The notes under the pieces: generated by a model
What the model was told of the DNA's origin: nothing
Database searches by the model: none
The model's input: the letters and a program-made list of their open reading frames with translations, nothing else
Source: Strigamia acuminata
Lineage: Eukaryota; Arthropoda; Chilopoda; Geophilomorpha; Linotaeniidae
DNA: 64,000 nt
NCBI GenBank assembly: GCA_949358305.1
Contig: OX442314.1
Span: 56,119,369-56,183,368 of the forward strand
Direction: 5' to 3'
Made by a program: the position numbers and the translations under genes
Part shown: positions 50,900-60,732 of the stretch, piece by piece
Position numbering within the stretch: position 1 is the stretch's first letter
Layout: every line of letters starts with the position of its first letter

Positions 50900-52107
50900 A
50901 CGCTGCTGGTCCCTTGTATGATAGCCCTCAGTGGATGGTCTGCTTTCCTCTTGAATCTGACAAAAACTTCGAGACGTGCATCTTGTAATTTACATGCAAG
51001 AGGTGTACTTTTTATTTCCGGCAATTCACGCACAAGACTTTCATTAGGAATGACTACAGTGACAACTTTTGATTGTTGTGTTATAGATTTTTGTACGACA
51101 TGGATATAATCAAGTGAGAATTCAAGCTTTTTGCCTGTTACTCGTTTACAGACACTAACGAATTCACCAAGCGTATCACATTCAATTACGCAAGCTCGAC
51201 TATTTTCTGCAATGTTATTACACGAATGTGAATCTGCTAGTTAGTATTTTTTATCAATCCACATGACAGCCAAGCATTTCGAATTAGCGATTAGAATGCC
51301 AGAGCTTGTGTTTTAGTGTTTGTCCATGGTCTAGTGTCACTTTGTCATCATCCAGCACACCATATAAATTTTTTTCGAAATCATAATGGATGGAAAAAGA
51401 ATTACCAAAAGCAGAAATGTCGTCGCGGATCACGTCAAAGTTTTTAACATTCAAGAAACCATTGTTTGGAATTATAACATGCTTATCTCGCGATGACGTG
51501 CGAATCGTTGCACACAATTTATCGCCAGCTAAAAGTACATCATTGTAGATTTTCTCAGTCCATTGGGAAGGTCGAATCATTTCAGCTTTAATAATTGCAG
51601 ATAACGCCATGGCAGCGCACTGTGTATCATAGTACCATATAGATTTCTAATATACATACTCATGTCACAAGTTGTTTCTACCTGGATAGCGCACGAATTC
51701 CTGTGTGTTTCTTGGCCATGAGGTTGTTTCGCTCTTGTTTCAGCTTCTTTTTTGCTTTTGTAGTATCCTTTTCTAGCCACTGAAATAGTAAAGAGTTAAC
51801 ATCTGTTTTTTTTCTGAATATTTATAAACTGCCTTACTTTCAAGGACAGATTCCTTAATTTTAGGCAAATTCCCACACACATGTTGTTTAATGAACATCG
51901 TTTGTTGTTCATTACCTGGGGCATGAATTCTGAAAAAGAAGAAAAATATGATAGCAATAAAAAAAATACTCTAGTATTATCCTTTTTTGGAGTCAAGATT
52001 CCATTGCCTGCCGCTTGGACTTCTTGTTAGTTTTCGGAGCAGTATGATTCTCGGAATAATCATACTCCAATTTTGCTGCTAGTTGAGCTGAGTTCTCAAA
52101 CATACAC
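50900..52107 (-). pseudogene. Multi-exon remnant with a cysteine-peptidase-like QC...DSHS signature
   Basis: Exon-like pieces: MFENSAQLAAKLEYDYSENH (52107 down), a Lys-rich piece VARKGYYKSKKEAETRAK (about 51780-51665), and a larger one from about 51645. The last reads YYDTQCAAMALSAIIKAEMI and then VLLAGDKLCATI. After a frameshift at about 51290 it reads SKCLAVMWIDKKY, a stop, and LADSHSCNNIAENSRACVIE. The pair 'QCxAxA ... DSHS' is what one sees around the Cys and His/Asp of OTU- or tegument-type cysteine peptidases found in some transposons; this is pattern-based inference. The frameshift and stop indicate decay. Confidence 0.4.
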
Positions 52108-52109
52108 CT

Positions 52110-52345
52110 GTATAATAAAAAGGTGGTTAAATTAGCCCTAAAATAATATCAAATGATGTTTTCAGTCTGGTAATAATAATATTTAGCGTTCTTATTACCG
52201 TGACGTAAAAGATGTCTAATATGGGTTCGAAAGGTTCTAACATCTGCATCACCATTTGCAAAGTACCAATTGCTTGCAGAGCAAAGAGCCCAAACCTACA
52301 AGTAGAGTAATATTTTTAAGACAAAGTTTACAACTGATTTTGATT
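52110..52345. other. No gene recognised
   Basis: AT-rich flank of the LTR. The 4-5 bases next to the LTR are TGATT. Confidence 0.4.
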
Positions 52346-52966
52346 TGTCGCGTCCTACCTGGTGATAGGTTTAATGAGCTAACGTGTATTACTTTACCTG
52401 TGATCTTACTAAATATGTAAATTACCCAAATGAATACTAAGTATATTTAAATGAACAAATAGGTTTATTCAATAGGCGTAAGCCTTAAAATACACTCAGT
52501 ATAAAACTAGAGTCGACTTGGTCAGAGTCGAACAAAGGATTTCCCAAGATGGCGTCGTCGGTTCCGCGTGGTCGGCGGAACAAAGGCGGCGTCTCGAGTT
52601 GTCGTAAATTCGTCACGGATTCGTCGTTCACGGACGCGGTGGAATGCTCTTTCGAGTCTTCTATCCGTGCCTGTTGTCTAGGGGTTGGTTTTAGCGTCGC
52701 AAGGCTCCGTCCAGAAACGTGGAGTTTCTTACAGGGCACTCGGACACTTCGCAATGGAAATAATCGTGGGTCGATTATTCAGTGTGAATCCACAAGGGTT
52801 ATTTTCCTGCTTTCGCGGGGAAATAACACACAGTGTAAATTCGTGAGAGTTACAGTTGCACTGGAATCAGCGGTCCTCTATCAATCCTAACTTTTGGTGG
52901 AGTTGGCCTGACGGTGAGGTAGTTGCTGTGTTCTTGGTGTCGTTTGTGTAAGTTCTGCCTGTAGGG
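52346..52966 (-). mobile_element. Gypsy LTR copy A (5'-truncated 3' LTR), 621 bp
   Basis: Matches 54814-54843 plus 60733-61319. It shows the unoccupied copia target (GGTTTAATGAGCTAACG at about 52369). The first 197 bp of the complete LTR (61320-61516) are missing, so internal sequence with the gag frame runs straight into it. It contains hairpins AATAATCG/CGATTATT and GTTATTTTCC/GGGGAAATAAC. On the minus strand AATAAA lies near 52470. Confidence 0.85.
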
Positions 52967-54717
52967 AAATTCCCCTCCTGTATGGAAGGGCGAGAGCTGT
53001 GCGAAGATCGGTTGGAGGCATTCGGTCGGTCCGAATGGTGCTGGTTGCTGCCGCGGCTCTCTCGGTGCGATCCGGATGACGGTCGACTTTGGTCGTCGTC
53101 GTCCGATGAATCAGAGGGGTCGGAAGGGTCGCCTTGTGGGCGGTCTCTTGGTCCCTTCGGGGGGACTTCTTCGCCATCCCGTGATTTCTTCGAGCCTCCG
53201 GAGGGCGGCGGCTCCTTTTCGTCGCTGCTCCCGTAAAAAGAATGCCATTTATTTTCTTCGCTTTCTGGGCGCTCGCGGTCCTTATTCGCGTTCTTTTTGT
53301 TAAGTAACGCGTCGATTGCGGCGCTTCTTTCGGATCGTTTCGAGGGGTTACGGTTTCTGGATTTTCTATCCGGTTGGTCGTCTTCCTGTGACTTCCTCTT
53401 TTTTGTTTCGGCGTTGGAACCGCTGGTGGGCTCTTTGTCCGTTTTCGGATCCTCCTTTTTATTCCTCTCCGAAACGTCCGGCTCGTACTCTCTTTGGAAT
53501 TTCTCTGTTTCCTTTTCCCAGTTTTCGGCTTCCCATCGTTTTTGCTCGTCAATTATCGCTTTTTTCTTAGCTTGGTACTCGTCGGTCCATCTGTACCGCT
53601 CCCATTCTTCTTGTTCTTCACGAAATTGCTCCTTTTCTCTCCTTGCTCTTGCAGCTTTCATCCTTTCGTGGTATTGTTCTTCCCACTTCTGGTGTTGCCG
53701 CTGAGCTTCTTCTCTCAGTTTCTGCAATTTCTCGGCTTTTCGTTGGGCCAGGAGGGCTCGGAATTGTTCTTCGTAGTCTTGGGCTTCTCTGTGCCTTCCT
53801 TCTACTGTATTATTCCATTCTCTTCGTATTTTTGCTTCCTGCTCTTCCCTTATCTTCTGTACCATCTCTTCCGTTTCCTCCGTGGTCCTTTTTTCACTCT
53901 GTAGTCGTTCCTCTTCCTCGTTCCAAAGTTCTCTCCTCTCAGCGCTTACTCTACGCTGACGATTTATTGTTTCCTGCCTCGATTCTTCTCGGGCTTTCTC
54001 CCGAGATTCGTGAAGGGCTTTGTGAGGATCGGGCACGAAGTTACCTACGTCACTCGGCGTTTCTTGCGATACAGGCGTCTCCGCCGCTGGTCTTGCGACT
54101 GGCGTCGGGGCCTGTGCTGCGCAAATTGCTTTTGTGAGTATAGTAATCGAGTCCCAGACTGACGTGCCCGGCGGAATATCGGTTACCGCCTTCAGTCGGG
54201 CTGCTTGTTGCGATAGATGAATTAAATGGGCTACTTCGGGGGAAACAGGGGCAGGTCTCGCCGAGGCGCTGGAGGCCATCGGGGTCCCGCTCGTGCTTCG
54301 TACCGGAGTTTCGTTTAGGGGGGCGGATTGGTGACTTTTTGCCGGTGATGGGTTGCTGTCGATTGTGGTTGTTCGCCTCGGAGTTTCCGTCTTCTCCTTG
54401 GCTACCAGTATCGGCACTCGTCCTGTTGTTGTATCGCGAATTTCTTCTTGATTTTCTAGGACTTCTGTATCGGTATCTTCGACAAAGGGCATATCTGAGG
54501 AGAGCGGCTCTCGCTCGGGCTCGGTTAGGGCCTCGAGCGAAGCAGCTGCTTCCTCTTTCTGCGCCTTTGCTTTCCTCCGATTTGCTCGGGCTTTCGCCTT
54601 CGCGGATTGTTCGGGAACCGGGCCGCCCGACCTTAAGTTATAGTCGGAGGTCCGTTTTCCCTTTTCGAGCGCAGGTCGCTCGTTATCAGACGCGGATTGT
54701 TCATCTTGGTCTGACAT
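52867..54717 (-). CDS. gag: Gypsy-type ORF1 (Gag-like), long charged coiled coil; C-terminus read from the LTR
   Basis: 616 codons from ATG 54717 (MSDQDEQSASDNERPALEKG), 75-95 bp after a tRNA-Pro primer site. Residues about 150-190 (EVAHLIHLSQQAARLKAVTD) look helical. Residues about 220-390 are an almost continuous Glu/Arg/Lys/Gln-rich coiled coil (EETEEMVQKIREEQEAKIRR). The rest is Ser/Asp/Pro-rich, with RSRNRNPSKRSERSA. No zinc knuckle or protease. The last 31 residues (from TGRTYTNDTKNT) lie inside LTR copy A, so the true C-terminus and all of pol were lost by deletion. The first-ORF position makes Gag the natural guess. Confidence 0.7.
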   Translation of the reverse strand: MSDQDEQSASDNERPALEKGKRTSDYNLRSGGPVPEQSAKAKARANRRKAKAQKEEAAASLEALTEPEREPLSSDMPFVEDTDTEVLENQEEIRDTTTGRVPILVAKEKTETPRRTTTIDSNPSPAKSHQSAPLNETPVRSTSGTPMASSASARPAPVSPEVAHLIHLSQQAARLKAVTDIPPGTSVWDSITILTKAICAAQAPTPVARPAAETPVSQETPSDVGNFVPDPHKALHESREKAREESRQETINRQRRVSAERRELWNEEEERLQSEKRTTEETEEMVQKIREEQEAKIRREWNNTVEGRHREAQDYEEQFRALLAQRKAEKLQKLREEAQRQHQKWEEQYHERMKAARARREKEQFREEQEEWERYRWTDEYQAKKKAIIDEQKRWEAENWEKETEKFQREYEPDVSERNKKEDPKTDKEPTSGSNAETKKRKSQEDDQPDRKSRNRNPSKRSERSAAIDALLNKKNANKDRERPESEENKWHSFYGSSDEKEPPPSGGSKKSRDGEEVPPKGPRDRPQGDPSDPSDSSDDDDQSRPSSGSHRESRGSNQHHSDRPNASNRSSHSSRPSIQEGNFPTGRTYTNDTKNTATTSPSGQLHQKLGLIEDR

Positions 54718-54791
54718 TTCTTTGAGTAATTCTTCGATTTGGGTTATTATATTAAATGAGAGATCACAAGTTCAGTTTGAGATTTATTTCT

Positions 54792-54811
54792 AAATCCCGG
54801 ACGGGCCCCCA
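54792..54811 (-). other. Primer-binding site, tRNA-Pro type
   Basis: TGGGGGCCCGTCCGGGATTT on the minus strand, two bases after the LTR end. It complements the 3' end of animal tRNA-Pro (ATCCCGGACGAGCCCCCA) with one mismatch. Confidence 0.8.
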
Positions 54812-54843
54812 CGTGTCGCGTCCTACCTGGTGATAGGTTTAAT

Positions 54844-55359
54844 TGTAGAGTTTGGATCAGCCATATGGTGTTTGGTATTTATGCTGCGCCTTTCTGGATT
54901 GGCGTAGCAACGGCGCAATGCAGCGATTGTTGCTTATTGTCTAAAAGTCGAGAGTTGTTTGTTATTGTTGTGATTTCAGCTTAGCTATCAGCTCTTGTTT
55001 TGCGATGATCGTTCAACTTGTCGTCTGCTTGTGTTTATTTATCATTTGGTTTGCCCCGGCATTTTATCCAGTGTTAATGCTGGCTTTATTTGGTTTGTTT
55101 GCTTTTTACTGTGTAAAGGACAAATCAATGATGGTTATTCATTGATTTGTTCTCTAAGGACAAATCAATGATGGTTATTCATTGATTTGTTCTCTTTTGT
55201 TATGTATTTGACTTGAGAAGAACAAATCTCAAGTCATGACACTTGCTTTCTGTTTTCTGACAAATAAAGATGTCAGCCACCACTGGATTAGAATGGTGGT
55301 TTTAGCAATTCTGACTTTTTGGCTTCTCACATGCACTCACCACGGTTTGGACACTGATA
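54844..55359 (+). repeat. 5' LTR of the copia-type element
   Basis: Starts TGTAGAGTTTGG and ends ACACTGATA, an unusual TA end. Two tandem hairpins ACAAATCAATGA/TCATTGATTTGT (about 55123-55153, 55160-55190) are followed by GACTTGAGA/TCTCAAGTC (about 55210-55235) and CCACC/GGTGG. AATAAA lies at about 55264. Confidence 0.92.
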
Positions 55360-55360
55360 A

Positions 55361-55379
55361 TGGTAGCAGAGGATGGTTT
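55361..55379 (+). other. Primer-binding site, initiator tRNA-Met
   Basis: TGGTAGCAGAGGATGGTTT complements the 3' end of eukaryotic initiator tRNA-Met over 19 bases, one base after the LTR. Confidence 0.9.
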
Positions 55380-57435
55380 TGGTGAGTGCTACGTTAATTT
55401 AACGCTCGGAATCGAATTCGCGACGTAATTCTGGCCGGGAACGTCTTGTGCGCGTCGACGGGAATTGCCGTAGCGGCGGGCAGCACGAGAGCGACGATTT
55501 TTCCGACCGGACGAGCGAGTATCGCGTGCTTCGTAAAGCAGCGAAGTCGGCGAATTGCGACCCGAAGCAGTGAGAAGCAATTGTCAACGAATTTGGCAAC
55601 GAAACAGCTTGGAATCATCGTGGAATTAGTTGCCTGGACTGCAGGAACATTAGAAAGTATTTGTCGAATACATTTGGTGAAAATAACACCGTTTTTTCGT
55701 GTTTCAAATCCACGATGACGCGAAATTCCAAGATGGCGGCCCTCAGTGTGTTTTTGAGAAGTGGCCGTGTTTAGACTGTTTCCAGGTCGCCCAGCGGTTT
55801 ACAACGCTGGATTTGGCATCGTTTTAGTGCAAAAAGGCACGACGGATCGTTTGGAAGCGGTTTCCAGTTGATTCGAGGACAATTTTTGGTCGAAACGAGG
55901 ATTTTTGACCGGCGACGTGCGCGAACATATTTCGCCAACACATTACGAGTGTTTTCGCCAGTTTTAACGTCTCTCAGTACTGGAAATTACAACGTGGGAC
56001 CACATAAGGATCCCAGGAAGCGATAGGAAGCGGTTTGGGAATAAATCGAATTGTTTTTGGCCGGAATCGAGCATTTTTCGGCGGCAACAAGTGCGGCGAT
56101 TTGGGATCGTTTTGAAGCACGACGCACGTTTTAAATACGTGCCCATCGAGTTGGAAGACGTTTAGGAAACGTATTTCGGTGGAAGGAGAGGATTTTCGTG
56201 TCCGGGACACGACAAACGAGCGGTTTGGACCGGTTTTCAAGCGACGAGACCCGCAACAAACGAGCGGCGTCGCATTCGACGATAGTGCGTCGAAATTCGC
56301 GGAAAATCACCGAGATTCGACTGTGGAATCGTGTAGGAACACGATTGGATTGCCTCTATACAGTAGGAACATTTATTTGGTCAATTTATTATTAATTTTT
56401 CTTGTATTTTTGCCGAGATGTGCGGAGCAGCCGAATCCAAGATGGCGGCGCCCATCTCAATCCACGATAGCAGCCGTGTTTAGCCTGTTTTGAAGTCGTG
56501 GAGTGGTCACCAGCGCTGGAATTACGACGTGGGACCACATAAGAAGTCTAAGAATCGATTGGGACCGGTTTGGAGTCGAAACGGACCATTTTTCGTCGAA
56601 AACGAAGCATTTTCCGGCGGCGACGAGTGAAATTGGATTTCACAACGTTCAGAAGACGTCACTCATTGTAATTGAGCATTTCTGCGTTGGATTACGTCGG
56701 GTAGACGTTCAACGAAGCAGCGACAGACGTCTGGACGACGTCACGGAATTTTTGACGAACAATTCGAGTTTTCTTGGACGCGTTTGGTGCGACGGGCACA
56801 AACGCATCGCGGATTTGCACGTAGAGTGTATCTGCGCAACGAAGGGACTGGTTAAGTCTTGTGCCAGGTGCACAAGTGAATTACAACGATTCAAGCGACG
56901 TTACAACGACGTCAACGTGGGATTTTGCGACGCGAAAATCCCGCAAACAAGAAGACAACGTGCCAACTGAGTGTATTATTATTTTGGGTTGTCGTGAAAC
57001 TTTGTATAGTTATTTAAGGTTTTGTTTTGGGGTCCCTTTGTTTGTTTTCCGCCCTTTACTCATTCGAGTAGCGGAATCCTATTTCCACACAGGCTATTTC
57101 TGGCCACCAAGTGTCCCGCGGGCCCAGGCGCACCGGTCGGAACTTGGGAAATACTGTGTGGAGTTTTGCGTCTCACTTATTGAGATAAGTCCAGGGTGGA
57201 TTGTGATTTTTCTCCTTCATTTTGGTTGGGGAAAATTGTGTTTTTGTGTATTTGCAAAGTGGAAAAGTGCATTTTAGTGAAAGTGCTGCAAATAATTGAA
57301 GCAATGTGTTTTGTGCCGTCACTAAATTTATTAGTGAGTGTGGTGTGGTTGTGTGGCTCGAATTTTGTGCGCACAGCGTTTTGTGCAAGGAGAAGGTCTT
57401 TAACAGACAATGTGAGTGCCTGCAACAAGCAGACA
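55380..57435 (+). other. Long untranslated leader of the copia-type element
   Basis: About 2 kb, GC-richer than the surroundings and rich in CG. Diverged internal repeats: AATTACAACGTGGGACCACA (about 55984) recurs as AATTACGACGTGGGACCACA (about 56519), followed in both by TTTTT-CGGCGGC. CAAGATGGCGGC occurs at about 55729 and 56439. Short frames are present but none is convincing. A leader this long may hold packaging signals. Confidence 0.6.
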
Positions 57436-60027
57436 ATGGATGACACACACAAGGCACAATTGAAGATGGAAACACATGGACAGAATGTCTTTAACGGACA
57501 GGCAGTGTATAACGCACTTAATGAACAATTGAAAAGGAAAATTAGTGTTCTTGGAAAAGAGAAATTTGATTTGTGTTTTGATTATGACAAAAGTGTATTG
57601 TTACTAACCCATTTAGTCTGTAAGAGCGCATTAACAGAAAACATTGATGTTATGGCAGGGGCCATTAGTGATCTAGTTTTGACACTTTGTGCAATGCATG
57701 TGCATGTGAGAGAAGCGAATGGGGTTAGCAGTAACAAAGTGCAGGGCACTAGTGATGGTAATCAGAACAGCAACGTGGTTGATTCAAATGTGATTTTGAA
57801 TGCCATGAATGATGTGCAAAACATCAAATCCCAACATGGACACGGGGATTTAGAATATTTGAACAAGGTTCAAATTAGAAAAAGAAATAAAGAATTGAAT
57901 TTCACCACAATTAAAGGTGGTAACCCTCTTAATTTTGTTAAAATGAAGAAAGAAACTAGGCCTAAATTGACAGAAATGGAACATTCGAACCGGGTTCGGA
58001 ATGAAAAGAGAGAGGGGGACCCAGATAATATGAAAAAGGGTTTTGTAAGCAATAGGAAATTGCATGGTGCAACCTTAATTAAGGGAAGTGATCTTCCAAA
58101 GGGGATTTCAGGGAAATCCAAAAAGGGTTTGAGTAACCAAAAGTCAAGTATGACAACAAGGATTAAACAGAATGGTCCCTTAAATTCTGGTATTAGAAAC
58201 CAGAAACAGAATTCTAGACATGGAAATGTTAGAAAACAGGAAAACAGTATGGATTTTAGATTCAAGGACAAGGTCCTCCCATTTAAATTATGGCATACCC
58301 GGATGGGGTATTTGAATGAAGAAAGCATTTATGTTATGAATGGATCAACAGATGTTTTTGGTGTTCAATTGGAGAACACAGGGACCTCTCCTATAACAGG
58401 AGATTTGACAAAGAAGAATATTCCCTCAACACAGAAGAATAATGACAGGAAAGCTTTAGAAGCTGTACATTTGAGTGTTTGGAGGGCCCCACATGCAACT
58501 GGGGAAAAATATGTCATTATAATAGATGATTGTACTGAATATGTATGGTTTAAACCATTAAAGGGAAATAGCTTTTTACTAGAATTTCAAAAGTGGTTAG
58601 CTGAAATTAAATGCTTGAGAGGAACTGTGAATGAAGTTCATTTGGGCCCTGGAATGGAATTTTCCATAGAAGAATTAGCAGCATGGGTTGAAGCAATGGA
58701 GAATTTCGGAATTACAATTGATGGTGTAGATTCTAAGAACCTAATGGCTGACTCCATCTCCGAGAGGGCCAATGCAGACATCATAAGCGGGGTGGAAAGT
58801 TTGATTGTAGAAAATAGATTTCCAAGTTATTTGTGGTTGGAGCTAGCCAACACAGTAACATACTTAAGAAATAGAGCCCCCAGGATTGATTTAGATTGGA
58901 AAACCCCACGCAATATATTGTATGACAGATGTATTTCTGTGCGACACCTTAGGTGTATTGGGTCAAGGGTAGAGGTTTTTCATGTTAAAAATGGACAGAA
59001 GTGTTCATGGATGGGTGCTCTAGTTGGATATTCGAATACACAGAGAAAATATCGAGTCTGGGACCCAAGGAAAAACAGGATTTTTCAAACGAATAATGTA
59101 CAAGTAGATGAGTGGAGTTATTGGCACGAGGGGGAAGTTAAACCCTCTCTGGGAATTTCTAATGTGGGCCAAACTTCAGGTAGTGAAGGAATTGAAATTC
59201 CATCGACGGTTGTTGGAGTGCCAACATCTCCTCTGTTTGAAATGCTTTCCCCATGGCGAGTAGGATCTGAGAATCCCCCATTGTCATTAAGCAAGGAAAG
59301 GGAACACTTAGGAAGTATTGAAAGTATTAAAAACGAGGGGGAACACTTAGGGACATTTGCCACAAGTGATGAAGAGGTTCATGAGGGACTGGCTTCTGAC
59401 CAGCAATCTTCCCCTTTAGTGAACACAGTGGAAGATGAAATCTCCACATCCTTAAGCGAGGGGAAACTGACTGAGACAGAGGGGGAGGTTAATAAGAAAC
59501 CGAAAGAATTGGAACAAGAAAGGAGATTTAGTGATGAGGAAATTAAATTGCTTGTAGAAAATCCTCCAGAGTCAACACACGGGGTTGACATGAATAATTC
59601 CGAGGTTATTGCAAACGGAAGTGAAGGATTAGAGCAGTTTACATTGGATTTTGAGCCCAAATATGATGAAGGGCAAGTCAATTCCATGAATGTTTGCGAG
59701 TTTTCTCCGACGTCACAGGAAGGCGACATTTCCCCAACACCGATAGAGACACTGACAGGTGTAAATGAATATAAATTCATCAAGACAGAGGGGGAATGTA
59801 GAAAAACAAAGAGACGAAAGAAAAAGCGTAGGAAAACTGAAAATACTGCTTTAATGGAAAGGAATGACGTTGAGTGTGAATTGATGGCTGGTGAGCCGGA
59901 TTGTATTAGTTATGTCCTGACCGAAGGGGATGTGAAATTTGAAGATCTAAGCGAACGGGATAAACAAACTATAATTGATGAGTTAGGATTCTCGTGGGAC
60001 GAAAACTTCATTTACCCCAAATATTAG
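57436..60027 (+). CDS. Copia-type ORF: Gag-like region plus integrase with two catalytic residues lost
   Basis: Start taken at ATG 57436 (MDDTHKAQLKMETHGQNVFN); the frame is open for 80 codons upstream. Residues about 1-270 are Asn/Lys-rich without zinc knuckle. FKLWHTRMGYLNEESIYVM fits the pre-integrase domain. The integrase fold is clear (YVIIIDDCTEYVWF; LWLELANTVTYLRNRAPR). However, the first catalytic Asp is Ser (EAVHLSVW for xxVHSDVxG) and the second is Gly (VHLGPGMEF for LRSDNGGEF); only the Glu (SISERAN) remains. GALVGYSNTQRKYRVWDP is also conserved. The C-terminal 270 residues are acidic, then basic (KRRKKKRRK). No protease or reverse transcriptase. 863 aa. Confidence 0.85.
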   Translation: MDDTHKAQLKMETHGQNVFNGQAVYNALNEQLKRKISVLGKEKFDLCFDYDKSVLLLTHLVCKSALTENIDVMAGAISDLVLTLCAMHVHVREANGVSSNKVQGTSDGNQNSNVVDSNVILNAMNDVQNIKSQHGHGDLEYLNKVQIRKRNKELNFTTIKGGNPLNFVKMKKETRPKLTEMEHSNRVRNEKREGDPDNMKKGFVSNRKLHGATLIKGSDLPKGISGKSKKGLSNQKSSMTTRIKQNGPLNSGIRNQKQNSRHGNVRKQENSMDFRFKDKVLPFKLWHTRMGYLNEESIYVMNGSTDVFGVQLENTGTSPITGDLTKKNIPSTQKNNDRKALEAVHLSVWRAPHATGEKYVIIIDDCTEYVWFKPLKGNSFLLEFQKWLAEIKCLRGTVNEVHLGPGMEFSIEELAAWVEAMENFGITIDGVDSKNLMADSISERANADIISGVESLIVENRFPSYLWLELANTVTYLRNRAPRIDLDWKTPRNILYDRCISVRHLRCIGSRVEVFHVKNGQKCSWMGALVGYSNTQRKYRVWDPRKNRIFQTNNVQVDEWSYWHEGEVKPSLGISNVGQTSGSEGIEIPSTVVGVPTSPLFEMLSPWRVGSENPPLSLSKEREHLGSIESIKNEGEHLGTFATSDEEVHEGLASDQQSSPLVNTVEDEISTSLSEGKLTETEGEVNKKPKELEQERRFSDEEIKLLVENPPESTHGVDMNNSEVIANGSEGLEQFTLDFEPKYDEGQVNSMNVCEFSPTSQEGDISPTPIETLTGVNEYKFIKTEGECRKTKRRKKKRRKTENTALMERNDVECELMAGEPDCISYVLTEGDVKFEDLSERDKQTIIDELGFSWDENFIYPKY

Positions 60028-60203
60028 AGGGGGAATGATAGACATTGCACGTTAATCGAATTGGAGTCTTTAATATCAAGTACGCTACGGTTGGGAGATA
60101 ATAACCTGTAACCCCAGGTAAATGTATTTTCGGGGCGCGATTGGAATAATGCGCAGTGATGGGGTTATAGCGTATTATTTTGTCCAGTTTGGACCATATG
60201 CTG

Positions 60204-60216
60204 ATCAGAGGGGGTA
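60204..60216 (+). other. Polypurine tract of the copia-type element
   Basis: AGAGGGGGTA directly before the 3' LTR. A second AGAGGGGGAATG follows the ORF stop at 60027. Confidence 0.7.
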
Positions 60217-60732
60217 TGTAGAGTTTGGATCAGCCATATGGTGTTTGGTATTTATGCTGCGCCTTTCTGGATTGGCGTAGCAACGGCGCAATGCAGCGAT
60301 TGTTGCTTATTGTCTAAAAGTCGAGAGTTGTTTGTTATTGTTGTGATTTCAGCTTAGCTATCAGCTCTTGTTTTGCGATGATCGTTCAACTTGTCGTCTG
60401 CTTGTGTTTATTTATCATTTGGTTTGCCCCGGCATTTTATCCAGTGTTAATGCTGGCTTTATTTGGTTTGTTTGCTTTTTACTGTGTAAAGGACAAATCA
60501 ATGATGGTTATTCATTGATTTGTTCTCTAAGGACAAATCAATGATGGTTATTCATTGATTTGTTCTCTTTTGTTATGTATTTGACTTGAGAAGAACAAAT
60601 CTCAAGTCATGACACTTGCTTTCTGTTTTCTGACAAATAAAGATGTCAGCCACCACTGGATTAGAATGGTGGTTTTAGCAATTCTGACTTTTTGGCTTCT
60701 CACATGCACTCACCACGGTTTGGACACTGATA
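60217..60732 (+). repeat. 3' LTR of the copia-type element
   Basis: Same length and, as far as read, same sequence as 54844-55359, including both tandem hairpins. Confidence 0.92.

Larger units (their letters stand above)
54844..60732 (+). mobile_element. Complete Ty1/copia-type non-autonomous element, 5889 bp
   Basis: Two 516-bp LTRs that look identical by eye (54844-55359, 60217-60732), TTAAT duplications (54839-54843, 60733-60737), a primer site, a leader of about 2 kb, one 863-aa ORF and a polypurine tract. The host LTR copy A preserves the empty site. Identical LTRs mean recent insertion. Protease and reverse transcriptase are absent, so it must have been moved by another element's enzymes. 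Confidence 0.92.

Noticed and set aside
52549-52890. 113-codon plus-strand frame, repeated at 60911-61243
   Set aside because: It lies inside the gypsy LTRs antisense to the element. Its duplication is explained by the LTRs, and a short insertion between copies shifts part of the sequence.
54792-54811. Partial tRNA genes at the primer sites
   Set aside because: Only the 18-20 bases complementary to the tRNA 3' end are present, directly at LTR ends, which is the hallmark of primer-binding sites.
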